Source: Aridibaculum aurantiacum
GTDB lineage: Bacteria > Bacteroidota > Bacteroidia > Chitinophagales > Chitinophagaceae
NCBI RefSeq assembly: GCF_017355875.1
Contig: NZ_JAFEWC010000001.1
Coordinates: 1,736,001 to 1,800,000 of the forward strand
Length of the DNA stretch: 64,000 nt
Reading direction: 5' to 3'
The notes below the pieces were generated by a model. That model searched no databases. It was not told the origin of the DNA and worked only from the letters and a program-made list of their open reading frames with translations. Position numbers and translations under genes: made by a program. Shown piece by piece: positions 1-9,115 of the stretch; within the stretch, counting starts at the first letter, position 1; each line of letters starts with the position of its first letter.

Positions 1-3000
1 TGGTATAGAAGAATAGCTTCTACTTCCATTTGTAATGGATTACAATCAAGCACCAGTGCCGCAGTTAAGATCACCATCAATCCAAATGCTGTTGCACAAT
101 TTAATCCTTCCGTTACTACAGGATGTGCACCTTTCACTATCACACCTTCTATTATCAACCTTGTTACTAATAGCGGTGTTGTAGAATACAGGTGGTATGC
201 AAATGGCACCTATATAGGAAGTGGTCAAAGCTTCCCCGGTTATACCATTACCAGGAATTTTGATAGCGTGATCATTAAGCTGGTAGCAGTAAGCAGGTTT
301 GGATGTGCCAACGATACAACACAACATTTATTCATTTCTGCTGATGCGCCTTCACCATCATTCACGCAAAGTGATTCTGTTGGTTGCGGTCCATTAACAG
401 TAAGCTTTACAAATACTACCAACAACGCCAGCCAGTATAACTACTTCTGGAATTTTGGCAATGGACAAACAAGCAGTGCAATTCAACCAGCACCTATAAC
501 TTTTGCTGTAGCAAGAAGCGGTGGCGATACTACCTATACAATTCGTATGACGGCTTTCACTTCGTGTGATAGCATAACTGTAATAAGGAAGGTAGTGGTA
601 AGATCTAAACCAAAGGTTCACTTCCTGCCAAACAGAACACAAGGATGTAGTCCTTTCCTTGTTACATTCACCAATCTTAGCAGTGGCAGCAATGCAAACT
701 ACACCTGGGATTTTGGAAATGGTACAGCACCTGTTGCTACCAATAATGCTACCATACAACAAACCTATACAGCAGCGGTACAAACCACTTTCAACATAAA
801 GCTGATCGGTGCAAATGATTGCGGTATTGATTCATTTGTTTCCCCTGTTGTAGTTACGCCTAATGCTATACTGGCTTCGCTTACTACACTTCCAGGAGAT
901 ACGGTTGGATGTGCGCCACACACAGTTCGTTTTGTAAATAGCACAACTGGTGCTTCTAACTTCCAATGGGACTTTGGTGATGGCAACATACTTAATACTA
1001 CAGCTTCACGTGATACCATTTACCATACTTACAGTGCTACTGGTATCTATCATGTAAACATGAAAGCCATCGGAAGTTGTAATGATACCACTGTTTCAAT
1101 CCGCATCAACATAAAGGTGAAGCCAAACATCCGTTTCAGTGCTACGCCAATGGTAGCTTGTATTGGTGATACCATCCGTTTTACCAACAACAGCGATGCC
1201 GGTACAGAAAGCTTCTGGAGATTTGGTGATGGTACCACATCGTATACACGCAATCCTGTAAAAGTATTTTCTGCACCAGGTACCTATAGAGTGAAATTGT
1301 TTGGTACATGGAGTGGCGTTAACAGCTCAAGTTGTGCCGACAGTGCATTTGCAGATATCATCATCCGCGATACTATGCCAGGTACCTTCCGCGTCAGCGA
1401 CTCGATCAGTAGTTGTGTTCCATTCACTGTTCAATTTGTAAATGAAACTGGTCCATCAGCTTATACCACATGGAATTTTGGTAACGGGTTCACCGCTACC
1501 GGCGACAGTGTATCGCATACATTCACCACAGTAGGTATGTACACGGTACGAATGGCTACACGCAATGTGGGTGGTTGTACTTTTACTGATAGTAAAATAA
1601 TAAAGGTTAATGCGCCTACGGGTAATCTTCAATACAATGGTGGCTATGCTTGTGTAAATGCAGATGTGCGTTTTGAGATCCGCAATGGCAATGCAGCGCA
1701 GTATAGGTTCATCTTTGGTGACGGAGATTCATTAACAACGAACAGCACCATCATTTTCCATAAGTATACAAGACCTGGAAACTATGTGCCATTTGCATAC
1801 CTGCTCGATGGTAACTGCCGGATAAAGATCAGTACAGGTGATACAATCAAGGTAGACCAGGTGGATGCAGGCTTTAGCTATTCAAGTATAAGAACCTGCG
1901 GCATTACTACTTATCAATTTACCGATACTTCTAAATCGTACTATGGTGTTGGTGGCTGGCAGTGGGACTTTGGTGATGGAACTGTTTCGCCAACTAAAAA
2001 TCCTACAAAGGCATACTTCAGCGATGGCACCTACTATGTACAGGTACTGATAAATGGAGTAAGCGGCTGTCTTGATACACTTCGTGTTCCTATCAATGTA
2101 TCTATACGTAGAGCACCAGTAGGAGATATAGGTAGCGATACCATTGCTTGTACTGGTCAACGGATGTACTTCAACGCCCTTATTCAATCACAGGATTCTG
2201 TAGTGAATGTTGCCTGGAACTTTGGAAACAACACAGCTGGTGTAGGTAGAAATGTATTCGCAGTTTACAATGTGCCGGGTGTATACCATGTGCGGTTGAT
2301 CACCACCACCATGTATGGATGTGCAGATACTACTTTTAAAACCATACGTGTAGATGCAACACCAATGGTGAATGCAGGTAATGATGTTCAAATATGTCGC
2401 GGGCAAACAACGCAGCTTACTGCAGGAGGAGCCAGCACTTATACATGGAGTCCTGTCCAAAGCCTTAGCTGTGCTACCTGTCCAGTTACTTTGGCTAATC
2501 CTACAATGTCTACTCAATACGTAGTGCAGGGCAAAACCTTGCTCGGATGTAGCAATACAGATACTGTAGTAGTGAACGTGGTGCAGCCTTCACGCATAAC
2601 TGTTTCGTCAAACGATACGATCTGTATTGGAGAGACAACACAATTGTTTGCTAATGGCGCCACACGATATATGTGGAACCCTGTAGTAGGTTTAAGTAGC
2701 GGAAGTATTGCCAATCCACTTGCATCGCCTACCACTACTACTGATTATATGGTAATAGGAACTGACCCTTACAATTGCTTTGCAGATACAGGTTATGTGC
2801 GTGTAGTGGTGGGAGCATATCCTAAGGTGAAATTGAATGATGGTGGAACCGTATTAGTCGGATCAACTATTCCATTGAGTGCAGTTATAAGCAATGGCCC
2901 TATACGCAAGTATACCTGGTCGCCTGCAGAAGATGTAAGTTGTATCAATTGTCCAAGACCACTGGCTGTTGTCAACAAGCCAACGACATTTAAACTTACT

Positions 3001-3357
3001 GTAGAGAATATCTACGGCTGTAGTAGCAGCGATACGGTTAGCTATAAGGTGAAGTGTGAAGAGTCGGCGCAGGTATATATACCGAATGCATTTAGTCCTG
3101 ACGGAGATGGCCTGAACGATGTGTTCATGATACGTGGTAAAGGTTTGTCGACGGTGAAGTTCTTCAGGGTATTTAACCGGTGGGGACAGTTGGTGTTTGA
3201 ACGCAGCAACTTCAATGCAAATGATCCGCGAAGCGGGTGGGACGGAAAGATAAATGGTGTACCTGCCAACCCTGATGTATATGTGTATACAGCAGAGATG
3301 ACGTGTGCCGCAGGTGATACATTTGTTAGAAAAGGAAACGTGACCTTGGTTCGATAA
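1..3357 (+). CDS. PKD-repeat surface protein with gliding-type (T9SS type B) C-terminal domain, 5' partial
   Basis: The frame is open from base 1, so the gene starts before the window; 1118 residues are visible. It contains about eight PKD-type beta-sandwich modules marked by repeated W(D/N)FG(D/N)G motifs (for example near bases 450, 705, 965, 1215, 1470, 1965, 2215). Three shorter modules follow (about bases 2400-3040), each with a (T/Y)(T/M)W(S/N)P signature. The last ~95 residues (from about 3070) match the gliding-motility-associated C-terminal domain: IPNAFSPDGDGLND, then an FNRWGQLVFE core and a GWDGK strand. In Bacteroidota this domain is a type B sorting signal for type IX secretion. 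The protein is therefore probably secreted and held on the surface as an adhesin or matrix protein. The porP/sprF gene 122 bp downstream supports this. Ligand unknown. Confidence 0.93.
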   Translation, partial: WYRRIASTSICNGLQSSTSAAVKITINPNAVAQFNPSVTTGCAPFTITPSIINLVTNSGVVEYRWYANGTYIGSGQSFPGYTITRNFDSVIIKLVAVSRFGCANDTTQHLFISADAPSPSFTQSDSVGCGPLTVSFTNTTNNASQYNYFWNFGNGQTSSAIQPAPITFAVARSGGDTTYTIRMTAFTSCDSITVIRKVVVRSKPKVHFLPNRTQGCSPFLVTFTNLSSGSNANYTWDFGNGTAPVATNNATIQQTYTAAVQTTFNIKLIGANDCGIDSFVSPVVVTPNAILASLTTLPGDTVGCAPHTVRFVNSTTGASNFQWDFGDGNILNTTASRDTIYHTYSATGIYHVNMKAIGSCNDTTVSIRINIKVKPNIRFSATPMVACIGDTIRFTNNSDAGTESFWRFGDGTTSYTRNPVKVFSAPGTYRVKLFGTWSGVNSSSCADSAFADIIIRDTMPGTFRVSDSISSCVPFTVQFVNETGPSAYTTWNFGNGFTATGDSVSHTFTTVGMYTVRMATRNVGGCTFTDSKIIKVNAPTGNLQYNGGYACVNADVRFEIRNGNAAQYRFIFGDGDSLTTNSTIIFHKYTRPGNYVPFAYLLDGNCRIKISTGDTIKVDQVDAGFSYSSIRTCGITTYQFTDTSKSYYGVGGWQWDFGDGTVSPTKNPTKAYFSDGTYYVQVLINGVSGCLDTLRVPINVSIRRAPVGDIGSDTIACTGQRMYFNALIQSQDSVVNVAWNFGNNTAGVGRNVFAVYNVPGVYHVRLITTTMYGCADTTFKTIRVDATPMVNAGNDVQICRGQTTQLTAGGASTYTWSPVQSLSCATCPVTLANPTMSTQYVVQGKTLLGCSNTDTVVVNVVQPSRITVSSNDTICIGETTQLFANGATRYMWNPVVGLSSGSIANPLASPTTTTDYMVIGTDPYNCFADTGYVRVVVGAYPKVKLNDGGTVLVGSTIPLSAVISNGPIRKYTWSPAEDVSCINCPRPLAVVNKPTTFKLTVENIYGCSSSDTVSYKVKCEESAQVYIPNAFSPDGDGLNDVFMIRGKGLSTVKFFRVFNRWGQLVFERSNFNANDPRSGWDGKINGVPANPDVYVYTAEMTCAAGDTFVRKGNVTLVR

Positions 3358-3479
3358 AAAACATGAAGAAAGGCAACTTGTAAAAAGGGTAATACATTAC
3401 AATATTCTATAAGTTCTTATCTTCCTATACTGTTATTGCTGTTTGTGAGATGGTTTACTAGTTTTTGAATTAACCTGAC

Positions 3480-4502
3480 ATGAAAAAATATTTTACCCTG
3501 GCATTGGTTGTAGTAAGCTTATGTACTGCTAATGCACAGGATTACAACTTTTCGCAGTTTTACGAACTGCCTTTGCTGCGGAACCCTGCTCTAGCTGGCA
3601 TCTTCGATGGCAACTTTAGAGCAAAATCTGTGTTTCGCAACCAGTGGCAGAGTGTAACTACTCCTTACCGTACTTCTGGTATTAGTGCCGAAATGAAGTT
3701 TCATGCAGGTAGAGGCAACTGGCACAACCTTGCCATGCAGGCTACCTACGATGTAGCCGGCGATAGCAGGTTGAGCCGCGTGCAGGTGCTGCCGGTTTAT
3801 ACTTTCCATTTACAAATAGCAGAGGAGAATTACCTATCGATGGGTATGATGGCAGGTGCAGTTAGCAGCCAGTTTGATCCTACTAAACTTACCTGGGACG
3901 ATCAGTTTGTCAACGGTTCATTTAACGTAAATAATCCTACTTCGCAGATCATACGCAATACCAATCGTAACTATTTTGAACTGGCTACAGGTCTTGCCTT
4001 TACGCGTCCTTTGGGTGAAATGGGAACCTTGTACATCGGCGGTAGCATGTTTCATATTACCAGGCCACGTGTGTCTTTTGATCCTAATAATGAAGACAGG
4101 CTTGAAAGGAAGTATGGTTTAAATGGTGGCCTTACAGTGCCTACAGGTGCACGTGATGCATTTACCTTTTATACAGATGCATTTTTCCAGGGAGGCCACA
4201 GGCAAAACATGATTGGTGGGATGTATACAATGGCGCTTGCTGATGAATACTATGATGATAAGAACAAGACCAGCCTGCACGTTGGTGGCGCTTATCGTTG
4301 GAACGATGCGTTCATTCCTGTAATAAAACTCGACTATCAAAACTTCAGCTTCGGGCTTAGTTACGATGTGAATACTTCAAAACTGAAAACTGCATCGCAG
4401 AGCAGGGGTGGATTCGAATTTACCCTAACATACCGCAACAATGCCATAGGTGCTGGTCATAATGGTGATGTGCCATGCCCAAGGTTTGGTAGTAACTTCT
4501 AA
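3480..4502 (+). CDS. PorP/SprF family type IX secretion system membrane protein
   Basis: 340 residues with a signal peptide ending at about residue 19 (TANAQ). The mature N-terminus carries the family motif QFYELPLLRNPALAG, and the body consists of alternating beta-strand segments as expected for an outer-membrane barrel. PorP/SprF proteins work with type IX-secreted proteins carrying type B sorting domains and are typically encoded directly downstream of such a cargo gene. That is the arrangement here, with the giant PKD protein ending 122 bp upstream on the same strand. It probably anchors or exports that partner. Family assignment is strong; the specific pairing is inferred from adjacency. 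ATG start at 3480. Confidence 0.9.
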   Translation: MKKYFTLALVVVSLCTANAQDYNFSQFYELPLLRNPALAGIFDGNFRAKSVFRNQWQSVTTPYRTSGISAEMKFHAGRGNWHNLAMQATYDVAGDSRLSRVQVLPVYTFHLQIAEENYLSMGMMAGAVSSQFDPTKLTWDDQFVNGSFNVNNPTSQIIRNTNRNYFELATGLAFTRPLGEMGTLYIGGSMFHITRPRVSFDPNNEDRLERKYGLNGGLTVPTGARDAFTFYTDAFFQGGHRQNMIGGMYTMALADEYYDDKNKTSLHVGGAYRWNDAFIPVIKLDYQNFSFGLSYDVNTSKLKTASQSRGGFEFTLTYRNNAIGAGHNGDVPCPRFGSNF

Positions 4503-4664
4503 ACGATTGATGTTGGTTCAGCAGAACAATACTTTCTTTTAGTGCTGCAGAAAAAGGTACATATTACAAGTCAAGTCTTGTTTAAAGATTATGGTTGTAG
4601 TTCCTACTTTTCAACAAAGCTGGCTTAGGCTTTGAAGATAAACCTATGTATACTGCTCATTGTA

Positions 4665-4672
4665 TAATATTG
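4665..4672 (+). promoter_or_regulatory. Possible -7 element of pcm
   Basis: TAATATTG differs by one base from the Bacteroidota -7 consensus TAnnTTTG and ends 5 bases before the GTG start of pcm. No clear -33 TTTG was seen. Confidence 0.35.
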
Positions 4673-4677
4673 CAGCT

Positions 4678-5337
4678 GTGAAGAAGTTTGAAGATACTTA
4701 CCAGCATAAAGGTTTACGCAGGCAATTGGTAAACCTTTTACGTGAGAAGGGCATTACAGATGAAAATGTTCTTTCTGCCATCAATAATATTCCACGTCAT
4801 TATTTCCTTGATTCTGCTTTTGATAAGATAGCTTACGAAGACAGGGCTTTTCCCATAGGTGAAGGACAGACCATTTCGCAGCCTTATACAGTTGCCTACC
4901 AGTCGCAGTTGCTGCAGGTAAAGCCTTACGATAAAATACTGGAAATAGGAACCGGAAGCGTGTACCAGGCATCTGTATTAGCAGAGATGGGTGCTAAGGT
5001 ATTCACCATAGAACGCCAGAAGAAGTTGTACGATCACAACAAGAATTTTTGCCTGAAAACTAAGTACCACAACATCAAATTCTTTTACGGTGATGGCTTC
5101 CTTGGATTGCCTACGTATGCACCTTTCGATAAAGTGATCATTACTGCTGCGGCACCATTCATTCCTCCAAGGCTTATTGAGCAACTTAAAGTTGGTGGCT
5201 TGATGGTTATACCTGTTGACGTAGGGCCTTTTCAGCAAATGCTTCGCCTTACTAAGTTGGCAGACGGTTCATATGCTGAAGAACGGTTTGATAATTTTTC
5301 TTTTGTTCCTATGCTTGAAGGCAAGAACGGCGGCTAA
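4678..5337 (+). CDS. pcm: Protein-L-isoaspartate O-methyltransferase
   Basis: 219 residues from the GTG at 4678. The enzyme methylates isoaspartyl residues of aged proteins with S-adenosylmethionine so that they can revert to aspartate. The family hallmark GEGQTISQPY is at about residues 61-70, and the SAM-binding motif I follows as EIGTGSV (about 89-95). The usual second glycine of motif I (GTGSGYQ) is a valine here, which is unusual. A longer frame opens at a TTG at 4660, but a promoter-like TAATATTG (4665-4672) lies between the two candidates and family proteins begin close to KKFEDTYQHKG. I therefore prefer the GTG start, giving a very short leader. Converges with the ABC ATPase gene 9 bp downstream. 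Confidence 0.9.
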   Translation: MKKFEDTYQHKGLRRQLVNLLREKGITDENVLSAINNIPRHYFLDSAFDKIAYEDRAFPIGEGQTISQPYTVAYQSQLLQVKPYDKILEIGTGSVYQASVLAEMGAKVFTIERQKKLYDHNKNFCLKTKYHNIKFFYGDGFLGLPTYAPFDKVIITAAAPFIPPRLIEQLKVGGLMVIPVDVGPFQQMLRLTKLADGSYAEERFDNFSFVPMLEGKNGG

Positions 5338-5346
5338 AACTTTTCA

Positions 5347-6327
5347 CTACATATACCATACATGGTTTGGCTGTACCGCCAGGTAAACCACATCGCCTCG
5401 GTGTACAGAAGTATCATTGGTTTGCACAACCAACGGATGACCACCTATTGAAACTTCCAGTTCGGTATACCTGCCGTGAAAATGTACTGCGTCAACAGTG
5501 CCTCTTATGCCATCACTGTCATTGGTCAGCAACAGGTGCTCCGGGCGGATCATGATATTATCCCAGCGGAGCTGCATACCAGGCAAACGCGAGAAAGCCT
5601 GCACCTGTCCAAGCGTAAGGATGTTATACCTGCCAAACAAACCGGCAGTATATTCATCTGCAGGTTGATTGTAGATAAGGCTTGGCGCGCCTTGCTGTAC
5701 TATCCGCCCATCCTTCATCACGATGATCTCGTCTGCCCAGACCAGTGTATCTGCCGGCTCATGCGATACCATCATGCACGTGATCTGCAGTTGCCTGCTG
5801 ATGGCGTTGATCACCTGCTTCATGGTATTCTTGTGCACCATATCAAGATTGGAAAACGGTTCATCGAGCAACAGTAGCTTTGGCGTATTGATGAGCAGGC
5901 GTGCAATTGCTATTCGTTGTTTTTCTCCACCTGAAAGTTGATCTGTTCTTCTTTTCAGCAGGTGGTTTATCTGGCAGATAGTGAAGATAGTGGCAGCATC
6001 GTGTGCAGGTAATTTAGTAGCCATTTCCAACACTTCTTCTACACGGTAGTTATTGCGCAATTCAAAATGTTGAGACAGGTAAGCAATGGAAGGATGCCCC
6101 GGAAGAAGTTGTTCTAAAGGTCCTTTTACGCGCACATCTTCAAAGAGAACAGTACCTGCATCAGGCTGAATAATCCCGGCTATGATTTTCAATAAAGTAC
6201 TCTTGCCCGAGCCCGTTTCGCCGGCTATGGCTATTTGCTGAAACTTTGCCTGGTTGAAGTGAATATTCTGCAGAATAAATGCCTGGTCCTTCTGTTTGGA
6301 GATGCCTGAAACACGTAAAAAACTCAT
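5347..6327 (-). CDS. ABC transporter ATP-binding protein (PotA/FbpC-like, with C-terminal TOBE-type domain)
   Basis: 326 residues. The nucleotide-binding domain (about 1-225) shows Walker A GETGSGKST, a Q-loop near SQHFELR, signature LSGGEKQR and Walker B LLLLDEP. The remaining ~95 residues contain IRPEH and paired short beta motifs typical of a TOBE regulatory domain, as in polyamine, ferric and molybdate importers. No permease or binding-protein gene lies nearby, so it is an orphan ATPase whose substrate cannot be told. The frame extends upstream to 6459, but family similarity starts at MSFLRVSGIS and a TACTTTTG promoter element (6334-6341) lies just before that ATG, so the start is placed at 6327. 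Confidence 0.88.
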   Translation of the reverse strand: MSFLRVSGISKQKDQAFILQNIHFNQAKFQQIAIAGETGSGKSTLLKIIAGIIQPDAGTVLFEDVRVKGPLEQLLPGHPSIAYLSQHFELRNNYRVEEVLEMATKLPAHDAATIFTICQINHLLKRRTDQLSGGEKQRIAIARLLINTPKLLLLDEPFSNLDMVHKNTMKQVINAISRQLQITCMMVSHEPADTLVWADEIIVMKDGRIVQQGAPSLIYNQPADEYTAGLFGRYNILTLGQVQAFSRLPGMQLRWDNIMIRPEHLLLTNDSDGIRGTVDAVHFHGRYTELEVSIGGHPLVVQTNDTSVHRGDVVYLAVQPNHVWYM

Positions 6328-6333
6328 AATCGC

Positions 6334-6341
6334 CAAAAGTA
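6334..6341 (-). promoter_or_regulatory. -7 promoter element (TACTTTTG) of the ABC ATPase gene
   Basis: On the minus strand a perfect TAnnTTTG lies 6 bases before the ATG at 6327. If used, the transcript would be nearly leaderless. No convincing -33 element at the usual spacing. Confidence 0.5.
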
Positions 6342-6491
6342 AACGAACGCAACAAATGCAGCAGTTTTTTGTTGTAGATATTCCTATAGAAATCTTACCA
6401 GGTAAGGTTACCTGATGATAATTAGGAGCAACGTGAGCAGTATACCGTATTTTTACCAATCCATTTTGATTATGAAGAACCCTTGTTGATT

Positions 6492-7280
6492 ATGAAGATT
6501 ACCAAATACCTCTTGTTGTTTACACTATTGGGCTGCACAGCTACCAGGTCTACCACTCCGGATAATAAACATTCGTTGCTTGTGCAGGGAAAAATGTATG
6601 CTGCGTTTTTCCAGCAACATGCTGCTGAATACCGGGCATTGTGTTACCAGGCTTTCAATATAGCCCGTGTAAGAGTAGATGCATGGAAACCTGGCACACG
6701 ACCAACAGCTATTGTTACGGATGTAGATGAAACCATACTGGACAACTCACCTTATGCAGTTCATCAAACCTTGCGCGGAACCGATCATACACCGCAGGAG
6801 TGGGAGGCATGGACAGCGATGGCGCAATGTGATACCATACCTGGCTCTCTTTCTTTTTTACAATATGCTGCATCAAAAGGCATTGAGATTTTCTACTTAA
6901 CCAATAGAGAAGAGTCTGAAAAGGAAGGAACATTAAAAAACCTTCGCCAGTTCAATTTCCCTAATGCTGATGAAGAACACTTGCTTTTGAAACGTGCTAC
7001 CAGCAAGGAGGCAAGAAGAAATAAGGTTTTGCAAACGCATGATATTCTCTTGCTGATGGGTGATAATCTTTCTGATTTCGCTTCTTTATTTGACAAGCGC
7101 CAGCCTGCTGAAAGAAACGGTAATACAGATAAAGTATCGTATGAGTTCGGTAACAGGTTTATTGTATTACCCAATACAACCTACGGTGATTGGGAGAATG
7201 CTATCTTGAACTACAACTATAATCTTACAATACCTCAAAAGGATTCGGTTATCAGGAAATCGTTGAGAGGATATAAATAA
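6492..7280 (+). CDS. 5'-nucleotidase, lipoprotein e(P4) family (class C acid phosphatase)
   Basis: 262 residues from the ATG at 6492; a TTG 9 bp upstream is in frame but less likely. The N-terminus is a lipoprotein signal (LLLFTLLGC, lipidated Cys at about 15). The class C HAD phosphatase motif appears as TDVDETILDNSPY (two catalytic aspartates), with the later metal-binding GDNLSDF motif. Haemophilus e(P4) is an outer-membrane phosphatase that dephosphorylates nucleotides, including NMN, for uptake; a similar periplasmic or surface scavenging role is likely here. The stop codon is followed at once by a heptamer-repeat tract and then a terminator. Confidence 0.92.
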   Translation: MKITKYLLLFTLLGCTATRSTTPDNKHSLLVQGKMYAAFFQQHAAEYRALCYQAFNIARVRVDAWKPGTRPTAIVTDVDETILDNSPYAVHQTLRGTDHTPQEWEAWTAMAQCDTIPGSLSFLQYAASKGIEIFYLTNREESEKEGTLKNLRQFNFPNADEEHLLLKRATSKEARRNKVLQTHDILLLMGDNLSDFASLFDKRQPAERNGNTDKVSYEFGNRFIVLPNTTYGDWENAILNYNYNLTIPQKDSVIRKSLRGYK

Positions 7281-7322
7281 TTCAAAAGGCAAAAGTCAAA
7301 AATTAGAAAGTAAAAAGAAAAA
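7281..7322 (+). repeat. Degenerate tandem heptamer tract (A-rich, GTCAAAA family) in the 3' UTR
   Basis: Starting on the base after the e(P4) stop codon, the sequence divides into 7-mers without gaps: TTCAAAA, GGCAAAA, GTCAAAA, ATTAGAA, AGTAAAA, AGAAAAA, and a further GTAAGAA that already belongs to the terminator stem. The units are imperfect, but A-richness at fixed phase is kept. The same arrangement occurs after several other genes in this window. Confidence 0.65.
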
Positions 7323-7363
7323 GTAAGAAAGGAGAGTGATAACATTCTCATACTTACTTTTTC
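7317..7363. terminator. Bidirectional terminator hairpin between converging genes
   Basis: Inverted repeat GAAAAAGTAAG (7317-7327) and CTTACTTTTTC (7353-7363) with an inner GAGAGTG/CATTCTC extension. The A-rich and T-rich arms give U-tails in both directions, suiting the convergent e(P4) and AraC genes. Confidence 0.7.
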
Positions 7364-7387
7364 AGTTGTTTACAAATAAGCTGTTTC

Positions 7388-8371
7388 TCATCTCACCGCG
7401 GCTTCCCTGTTGTACTTGCTTTTGTAGGCCAATGGTGACAGGCCGGTGAATCGTTTGAAAGTAGTGCGGAATGCTTTAGGATCTGTATAGCCTACATTGT
7501 ACATCACATCGTTTACATTCTCACGGCTTTTCTCCAGGCTCATTTTGGCGGCCTCTATTTTTACGCGCTGTATATATTCCACAACCGTATTGGATGTAGC
7601 TTTTTTAAAGCGGCGTTCAAGGTTTCTTCTTCCTATTGCAAACTTGGTTGCCAGTTGGTCTACCGTTATTTTTTGTTGGAAATTTTTCTCTATGTATTCC
7701 TGCGCTTGTTTTATCGATTCGTCATCATGTGCTTTTTGACCCTGGAATATGATAAACGGAGACTGGCTCTTTCGGTCAATGTCTATCATGAATGCTTTGC
7801 TGATGAGAATAGCCATATCTCGTCCGGCATATTTTTCTACCAGGTATACAATCAGGTTTAAGTAGGAGTAAGCTCCACCACTGGTGTACAAGCCGCTGTC
7901 TTCGGTCATTATTTTATCGTCTACCAGTTTAGCATCAGGAAATAAGTTTCTGAATTCGTTAGCAAAGCGCCAATGCGTAGCGCACTGCTTGCCGGTAAGC
8001 AAGCCTGTAGATGCAAGAAAGAAAGTTCCAAGGCACAAGCTAGCTATTTCAGCGCCATTCTTGTACTGTTGTATGATCCATGGGATGAACGCTTCATTTT
8101 GTTTCATGGCTTGTAAGGGATCACCCATGAGAGCAGGAATGATAACCAGGTCTGTACGCTCTACCTCGTGTATCAATACATCAGGTTTGATGGTGAACAA
8201 ACCATCACGCTGGCTCGTTTCTTTGTCTAATCCTACTAATTGTACATTGAAAACTTTAGGCATTCCCATAGCCATACGCATGGAGTTTAGCTCCATAAAA
8301 ATTTGGTGTGTGCCTTCTATATTAGTCAGGCTGGTGTGTCCTTTTGGAACCAGTATTGAAAGATGTTTCAT
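7388..8371 (-). CDS. GlxA-type AraC family transcriptional regulator (DJ-1/PfpI domain plus HTH)
   Basis: 327 residues. Residues ~1-195 form a DJ-1/PfpI (GATase1-like) domain with a nucleophile-elbow-like SLCLGTFFLA segment. Residues ~225-320 form two AraC helix-turn-helix motifs, ending with the conserved VGYTDPKAFRTTFKRFTGLSPLAYK. This architecture belongs to cytoplasmic ligand- or stress-responsive activators such as GlxA and CdhR. It is divergent from the VOC/SRPBCC genes across a 212-bp gap, which makes that pair a plausible target. A TATATTTG promoter element lies upstream at 8406-8413. Confidence 0.92.
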   Translation of the reverse strand: MKHLSILVPKGHTSLTNIEGTHQIFMELNSMRMAMGMPKVFNVQLVGLDKETSQRDGLFTIKPDVLIHEVERTDLVIIPALMGDPLQAMKQNEAFIPWIIQQYKNGAEIASLCLGTFFLASTGLLTGKQCATHWRFANEFRNLFPDAKLVDDKIMTEDSGLYTSGGAYSYLNLIVYLVEKYAGRDMAILISKAFMIDIDRKSQSPFIIFQGQKAHDDESIKQAQEYIEKNFQQKITVDQLATKFAIGRRNLERRFKKATSNTVVEYIQRVKIEAAKMSLEKSRENVNDVMYNVGYTDPKAFRTTFKRFTGLSPLAYKSKYNREAAVR

Positions 8372-8405
8372 GATGATCTCCTGATTGTTTTTGCGATTGC
8401 GTTAC

Positions 8406-8413
8406 CAAATATA
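8406..8413 (-). promoter_or_regulatory. -7 promoter element (TATATTTG) of the AraC-type regulator gene
   Basis: Perfect TAnnTTTG on the minus strand, 34 bases before the ATG at 8371. A TTG lies 20 bases further upstream (8434-8436), close to the Bacteroidota -33/-7 spacing. Confidence 0.55.
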
Positions 8414-8438
8414 CTTCGGGCATTTGTCGTAATCAACC

Positions 8439-8455
8439 CTTACAAAAGCCGTAAG
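8439..8455. promoter_or_regulatory. Dyad CTTAC-N7-GTAAG in a divergent promoter region
   Basis: A short perfect inverted repeat sits between the AraC-type regulator and VOC genes, just upstream of the regulator's putative -33 TTG. It could be an operator. The arms are only 5 bp, so chance is not excluded. Confidence 0.3.
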
Positions 8456-8583
8456 TCCACCCTCTGAAAGTAAGAAGATGATCAGAGCTTTGATGTACCG
8501 CTTATACATTTTTAAGCATAAGAGGAAACTAGATGGCTGCCATCATTAAGAGAAAAAATCTGTAACATTTTAAACTTAAAAAT

Positions 8584-9066
8584 ATGATACACGAAATGGA
8601 AATTGCGAATGGTGCACAAACTGAAGTGATTGCTACAGAGCCAGTACAACAAACCAGCTTTCTGAGCCCTTACATTGGTTTCAACGGGAAGTGTAAAGAA
8701 GCTATGACTTTCTACCAGGACTGCCTTGGAGGTGAAACAACTTTCCTGGCGTGGAAGGATACACCGATGGCTGATAGCTGTCCAAACGGAGCTGAAAACA
8801 TGATGATGCACGCCATGCTAAAGAGCGGTAACCTGGTACTGATGGGAAGTGATATGACTCCGCCTGGTGGTCATGTACAAGGCAACAGTATGTCAGTTTG
8901 TGTAAGCTGTAGCAGCTTAGAAGAGATACATAACTACTTTGAAAAATTCTCTGAAGGAGCTACTGTTCTTGATCCTTTGGGTGAAAAGTTTTGGGGTGGT
9001 ACTTTTGGTGTATTGATGGATAAGTTCGGCATTGTCTGGATGTTTGAATACAGTCCCCTTTGCTGA
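8584..9066 (+). CDS. VOC family protein (PhnB/glyoxalase-like)
   Basis: 160 residues. After a ~23-residue N-terminal extension it has the YIGFNGKCKEAMTFYQDCLGG start of PhnB-like vicinal-oxygen-chelate proteins, a central MMHAMLKSGNLVLMGSD strand region, and the C-terminal WGGTFGVLMDKFGIVWMF core. Members of this subgroup often have no known substrate. The SRPBCC gene begins 49 bp downstream on the same strand, so the two are probably co-transcribed. The divergent AraC-type regulator is a candidate controller. Confidence 0.88.
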   Translation: MIHEMEIANGAQTEVIATEPVQQTSFLSPYIGFNGKCKEAMTFYQDCLGGETTFLAWKDTPMADSCPNGAENMMMHAMLKSGNLVLMGSDMTPPGGHVQGNSMSVCVSCSSLEEIHNYFEKFSEGATVLDPLGEKFWGGTFGVLMDKFGIVWMFEYSPLC

Positions 9067-9115
9067 TTTACATGAATTGTCCAACTTTACATTTCTTTCA
9101 ACCAAACCTCAACTT

